A DNA stretch of 9,461 bases, taken from the NCBI GenBank assembly GCA_002305235.1, contig DBQL01000102.1:6704-16164 (forward strand), in the 5' to 3' direction. The first letter of the stretch is position 1, and each line of letters starts with the position of its first letter. The stretch comes from Prevotella sp. UBA1395 (GTDB lineage: Bacteria > Bacteroidota > Bacteroidia > Bacteroidales > Bacteroidaceae). The notes beneath the pieces are model-generated. The model was not told the DNA's origin. It searched no databases and worked only from the letters and a program-made list of their open reading frames with translations. The position numbers and the translations under genes were made by a program. This document shows, piece by piece, positions 6,076 to 9,461 of the stretch.

Positions 6076-9012
6076 TCAGCTGCCGAGTGCCGCACGCAGC
6101 CGGGCGACGGCCTCGCGTATCATGTCGGGTGTGCCGCTGCCTTCGCTGACATACCGCCCCACCATCTCGCCATAGGCCACGGCTTCACGGAGCTCACGGG
6201 ACGAGGTGTCGTCGGGGGTGCCGGCCCTGCGCAGGAGGGCCGAAAGGGGGCGCAGGTCTTCCATCTCGGCAAGGTTTCCGGGGCGCATCGAGTTGATTGC
6301 CTTGCCGAGAAGGGCTGTGGCGGCCTCAACTTCGGTGGCACGCAGACGGCGACTGTCTGTGGCGAGCAATGGACGGGTCTTGACGAGGGCTTCTTGCAAC
6401 CGGCGGAATCCATGGGGTGCCCACGGTGCGCAGGCCGAAGTTGCTGCCGTCGGTGAGACAGTTGAGGAGGGCCGGGCGGCCTGCTGCTCTTTCACGCGCT
6501 GGTCGGCCAGGTCTATCAGTGAGCGTAGCTCGGTGAGGTCGGGCAGACGAGAGCTATTGGAGCGGGTCAGCACGCCACCCGGAGGCAAGAGCCGGTAGTA
6601 GTGGGTGGAATGCTCGTGGCGTGCATAGTCTGGCACAAACCGTTGCCGGCCGATGTTCACCACGGGCGTGGACGATAGCGGGGGCGTGCCAGATGCTGTA
6701 GCGTGCAGTTGCCGTTTCGCCGTGCGCTCGATGGTGCGAGCAGCAGCCATGATGGTGTCGGTGCTGAGGCTGGCCTGAAGCCAAGTGGTGGCATCGGTGC
6801 CGGTCATGCAGAGCGGACCATACATCACAACACCTGTCCATGCTGAAGGCAGTGGCGTGCCGTCGGCACTGGCCACCTCGGCGGCGAGCTTGTCGGGGCC
6901 GTAGGCTATGTGGAGCGTGAAGGGCATGATGATTTCGAGGCGGTCTTTCGTGGTCCAGTGGCGATAGGGAATGGTGAGATAGGTGCCGGGCTGATACCTG
7001 CGCTGCACGTCCTTGCCATTAAGCATGATGCGAAATCCCTGTGTGGCCCAATAGGGCACACGGAGCTTGAGGGCGAAACTGCCCTCGCCCTGGGTGAGAC
7101 GTAGGGTGGAACGCTGCGCGGGCCAAGCGCAGTCTTGTAGGAGGGTGAGCCCCTTGTCGTGCCAATGGAGGATGGTTGGCATGTAGAGCCCTACCCAAAG
7201 GGTACTGTCGTCGTGGAAGTAGGCGGCCTGCTGATACTTTGTGTGGTTTTCGGCTCCGGTGCCTCCGCAGCAGGTAGACTGCGGTGTGTCATTGCCAAAG
7301 GGTTTGGAGGCGTTGAGCCCCACGGCATACTGATAGGTCACCTCGTAATGGTCGGGGTTGAGCGAACCTACCATCTGGTTGTAGAGTGCCTGCTCGTAAT
7401 AGTCCATGTAGGGCGCATAGTCGGGACGGTAGGCGTTGAGGTCTTTGGTGAGTTTGAGCAGATTGTAGACACAGCAGGTCTCGTTGAGGTCGGGATTGGC
7501 CGTGGCCTCGCCCTCCTGCATGCCGTTGGTGGCCATGGAGAGTACCTGGGTGTAGGGTTGGCGAAACATCTCGCCGTTGCCAACTCCACCCGTGGCATAG
7601 ATATAGCGGCCCTGCACGAGCTGCCAGAAATGGCTGGCGATGTAATAATAATATGGTATATGGTTGTTGGTATAGGCACGCAGGGCCCCGATGATCATGG
7701 GAATGTGCTGGTTGGCGTGTCGCGACCGTATGTCGTCGATGTTACGCGCGAGAGGATCGAAGAATTTCGGGGCATCGAAGCAGAGCGCAGCCTCCATGAG
7801 CCGGGCGCGCTCGCCGTCGTCGGTCACCATCTCGGAGAGGCGCGCCAGACTCTCCTGCATGCCGCCTACCTCACCGGCGATGTACATGTCCCACATCTCG
7901 TAGCGGTTTCCGGGACGGGCACGCCGCTCGGCCTGACTGCCCGAGGCACTGACATAAGTGCGGTAGTGGAGCCGGTTCCATACCCACAGGCCCATGTCCT
8001 TGGCTATGAGCAGTGCCTTGGCTACGATGGCGGGGTCGTCGAAATAGGTGGCAATGTCGATGAGTCCGGCCAGTTGTTTGTGTACGGTATAGTAGGGTGC
8101 CCACACCCAGTCGGCATTGTTGTAGGGCCGATACATCTCTATCAGTGCGCAGTGCTGGGCGGGAATGGCATTGAGATAGCCGTAGCCGTAGCGTTCGGGA
8201 TGCTGCTTGTAGCCGTCGAATGCGGCCCACGTGCCTTTCATCTCACGAAGCTCGCGTTCGGGGGCAAAGTCGCGGGCCTCCCAGTATCGGCCGAGGGAGT
8301 CGTTCCATACGAAGGTCTTTTCCTGACAGAGACGCAGTTCGTTGACCATGCGCGTAATGTTTCGGCGGAGCGTAGCCTTCTGCACGGGGTCGCGGGTCAC
8401 GGCATAGGCCTGTGCGATGGCCGACATATAATGGCCCGAGCCATGACCCTTGAGCTTGGTGTCGGGCGAGTCCCACCCGTCGGATGGTGTATAGCCCGTG
8501 GTGGGCAGGCCGTAGGTGTCTCGGTAATTGTAGAGTTGTCGGGTCACATCCCATGCGCAGATTTGGCGCAAGGCCTCGTCGCGGTTATGAGTGAGGCGGT
8601 TGTCACCATGGAGTTCGACATCGCCTAAAGGAAAGAGTTGTGCGCGGGGACGCACAGGAGTAGCGATAGTATAGGCCGACACGTGTATGGTGGCTTTAAT
8701 CGGATAGCCGTTGTCGGTGGTCTCATCGCCCACAACGTAGCCACGGAGTTCATAGCTGCTTCCTGCAGGATGGTGTGATGCATCGGCTATTTGGAGTTCG
8801 GCAGAGCGTGAGGTGTCGGTCCACCTCACCTGTCGGAAGGCTGCTGTACCATTATTATAGATGACCCAAACGCGGTGGGGCAGTATGGGCGCAGTGCCTA
8901 CTGGGCAACTCACTGTGACGGGAGTGACTTTCCTGATGGCGAGCGGGGCAGACATCAGGGGCAGCGAGCAGAGCGAGATCAAAAGTAAGAAGATGGGGCG
9001 GATAGGTCTCAT
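6076..9012 (-). CDS. Secreted DUF1680 (GH127/GH146-type) beta-L-arabinofuranosidase with Ig-like and FIVAR-like modules
   Basis: This 978-residue exo-enzyme would release beta-linked L-arabinofuranose from plant glycans or glycoproteins, probably in the periplasm or at the surface. Residues 1-21 are a signal peptide (PIFLLLISLCSLPLMSA). Residues about 24-115 look like a bacterial Ig-like group 4 domain. The catalytic DUF1680 region spans about 125-700, with WDVTRQLYNYRDTYGLPTTG, LKGHGSGHYMSA, WDMYIAGEVGGM, and GGVGNGEMFRQP. Compared with the studied GH127 enzyme HypBA1, the zinc ligands appear intact: Glu511 and Cys513 in NETCC, and Cys581-Cys582 in STCCGGTGAENH. Cys581 would be the nucleophile and Glu502 (QEGEAT) the likely acid/base. 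A beta-rich domain follows to about 810. Residues about 827-908 and 917-976 look like two FIVAR-type helical modules, making the protein far longer than the 658-residue HypBA1. It ends 196 bases before susC on the same strand and may be cotranscribed with it. GH127 and GH146 share this fold, so which family applies is open. Confidence 0.92.
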   Translation of the reverse strand: MRPIRPIFLLLISLCSLPLMSAPLAIRKVTPVTVSCPVGTAPILPHRVWVIYNNGTAAFRQVRWTDTSRSAELQIADASHHPAGSSYELRGYVVGDETTDNGYPIKATIHVSAYTIATPVRPRAQLFPLGDVELHGDNRLTHNRDEALRQICAWDVTRQLYNYRDTYGLPTTGYTPSDGWDSPDTKLKGHGSGHYMSAIAQAYAVTRDPVQKATLRRNITRMVNELRLCQEKTFVWNDSLGRYWEARDFAPERELREMKGTWAAFDGYKQHPERYGYGYLNAIPAQHCALIEMYRPYNNADWVWAPYYTVHKQLAGLIDIATYFDDPAIVAKALLIAKDMGLWVWNRLHYRTYVSASGSQAERRARPGNRYEMWDMYIAGEVGGMQESLARLSEMVTDDGERARLMEAALCFDAPKFFDPLARNIDDIRSRHANQHIPMIIGALRAYTNNHIPYYYYIASHFWQLVQGRYIYATGGVGNGEMFRQPYTQVLSMATNGMQEGEATANPDLNETCCVYNLLKLTKDLNAYRPDYAPYMDYYEQALYNQMVGSLNPDHYEVTYQYAVGLNASKPFGNDTPQSTCCGGTGAENHTKYQQAAYFHDDSTLWVGLYMPTILHWHDKGLTLLQDCAWPAQRSTLRLTQGEGSFALKLRVPYWATQGFRIMLNGKDVQRRYQPGTYLTIPYRHWTTKDRLEIIMPFTLHIAYGPDKLAAEVASADGTPLPSAWTGVVMYGPLCMTGTDATTWLQASLSTDTIMAAARTIERTAKRQLHATASGTPPLSSTPVVNIGRQRFVPDYARHEHSTHYYRLLPPGGVLTRSNSSRLPDLTELRSLIDLADQRVKEQQAARPSSTVSPTAATSACAPWAPHGFRRLQEALVKTRPLLATDSRRLRATEVEAATALLGKAINSMRPGNLAEMEDLRPLSALLRRAGTPDDTSSRELREAVAYGEMVGRYVSEGSGTPDMIREAVARLRAALGS

Positions 9013-9091
9013 AGTGAAGAATCAAAAGATAAAGTCATTTGGGTTGAACGATATGGCAAATTTAGGAAAATTGTCAGTTGCCTTATGACAT

Positions 9092-9128
9092 GATATTCCA
9101 AAAATGATAGCACGATAGTCCAAAATTG
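9092..9128. repeat. Imperfect 22-base-spaced direct repeat upstream of the hydrolase
   Basis: GATATTCCAAAAATG (9092-9106) recurs as GATAGTCCAAAATTG (9114-9128), matching at 13 of 15 bases with starts 22 bases apart. It lies 80-116 bases upstream of the hydrolase start codon at 9012, a reasonable place for an activator site. The repeat is seen directly; a binding role is inferred from the two-turn spacing. Confidence 0.6.
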
Positions 9129-9138
9129 GCCAGACTGG

Positions 9139-9175
9139 ACGATTCTTTCGGTTTTCAGTACGATTCTTTCAGTTT
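9139..9175. repeat. Second direct repeat pair, 21-base spacing, upstream of the hydrolase
   Basis: ACGATTCTTTCGGTTT (9139-9154) recurs as ACGATTCTTTCAGTTT (9160-9175), matching at 15 of 16 bases with starts 21 bases apart. On the coding strand of the hydrolase this reads as repeated GAAAGAATCGT. Together with the pair at 9092-9128 it makes four sites spaced close to two helical turns over about 85 bases, which looks like a regulatory region for the minus-strand hydrolase unit. Confidence 0.65.
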
Positions 9176-9267
9176 GAGCGACTTTTTTGCAAATGAAAAC
9201 GATATGTTACCGCCATCTGCACGGCCTGATATCGACAACAAACCGAATAGAACCCAATATCCTTATA

Positions 9268-9461
9268 CTATATGTGTAACATCATCACCGCATAGGCCGC
9301 GTTCACGCTCTTGCCAGTCGAAGCAAAAACAGGCCGGTCACTTGGCAGGTCACCCCATCATGCCCGTGTCCTTCACCTCGGTGAGCGTATGGAACAATGC
9401 GTTCTGGGCTCAGCGACTCGAGATGTCTGGAAATGTCACAAGCCTACGGACAACGCGATTG
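9268..9461 (-). pseudogene. Possible decayed 3' end of an unrecognised gene
   Basis: Reading leftward from the window edge, one frame gives NRVVRRLVTFPDISSR, a TGA stop (9410-9412), then AQNALFHTLTEVKDTGMMG and another stop at about 9353. A one-base shift continues it as DLPSDRPVFASTGKSVNAAY to a TAG at 9268-9270. The wording looks protein-like and the base composition is coding-like, but I do not recognise a family, and such short joined frames can arise by chance. Confidence 0.2.

Larger units (their letters stand above)
9013..9461. other. Upstream intergenic region of the hydrolase gene
   Basis: No intact gene is visible in these 449 bases. The part next to the hydrolase start (9013-9090) is AT-rich, without a clear Shine-Dalgarno. 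The middle (9092-9175) carries direct repeats listed separately. The part beyond about 9265 is more GC-rich and may be the decayed 3' end of a gene entering from the right on the minus strand. I could not find a convincing Bacteroidota promoter (TTTG, 19-21 bases, TAnnTTTG) at a proper distance from the start at 9012. Confidence 0.6.

Noticed and set aside
7159..8628. Long open frame of 489 codons on the plus strand
   Set aside because: It is antisense to the highly conserved catalytic region of the hydrolase; GC-rich codon use leaves the opposite strand open. Its protein is low-information (many Val/Gly/His) and matches no family I know.
9013..9050. TATCTTTTG on the minus strand as a Bacteroidota -7 promoter element
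   Set aside because: It lies about 15 bases from the start codon, and the nearest TTTG upstream is about 25 bases away rather than 19-21, so it is not convincing.
9450..9461. Octamer ACGCGATT at the window end, shared with the hairpin at 964-1000
   Set aside because: Eight bases are too few to claim a second copy, and the window ends before the other arm could be seen.

Overview
The window looks like part of a polysaccharide utilisation locus (PUL) from a Bacteroidota bacterium, most likely Prevotella/Segatella-like. The main reasons are a SusC/SusD pair, enzymes built on the DUF1680 beta-L-arabinofuranosidase fold, a lipoprotein signal on SusD, and translation starts without a clear Shine-Dalgarno. 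The genus is inferred from the look of the proteins and was not searched.

Layout, left to right. (1) 1-576, plus strand: the 3' end of a DUF1680-type glycoside hydrolase with a C-terminal discoidin-like module; its 5' part lies outside the window. (2) 577-1135: a non-coding stretch with a decayed IS256-family (mutator-type) transposase 3' end, an IS-like right terminal sequence and a strong hairpin. (3) 2755-1136, minus strand: a SusD-family lipoprotein. (4) 5879-2778, minus strand: a SusC-family TonB-dependent transporter, 22 bases upstream of susD. (5) 5880-6075: a gap with a 22-bp tandem repeat array that may be a regulatory region. (6) 9012-6076, minus strand: a complete 978-residue DUF1680 (GH127/GH146-type) beta-L-arabinofuranosidase with an N-terminal Ig-like domain and two FIVAR-like C-terminal modules. 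(7) 9013-9461: an upstream region with two pairs of 21-22 bp direct repeats and, near the edge, a possible decayed gene end.

How the parts fit. The SusC/SusD pair would bind an oligosaccharide at the cell surface and import it through the outer membrane. The two hydrolases would remove beta-L-arabinofuranosyl residues, so an arabinose-bearing plant glycan (arabinan, pectin side chains or hydroxyproline-linked arabinosides) is the best guess for substrate. No sensor or regulator gene is in the window.

The most notable features are the repeat arrays in front of both minus-strand units and a sharp base-composition break inside susC at about 5580. Upstream of it the gene is GC-rich like the neighbouring hydrolase. 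Downstream, the rest of susC and susD is AT-rich, which suggests a transferred or recombined transporter block. I did not find a clearly new type of system.
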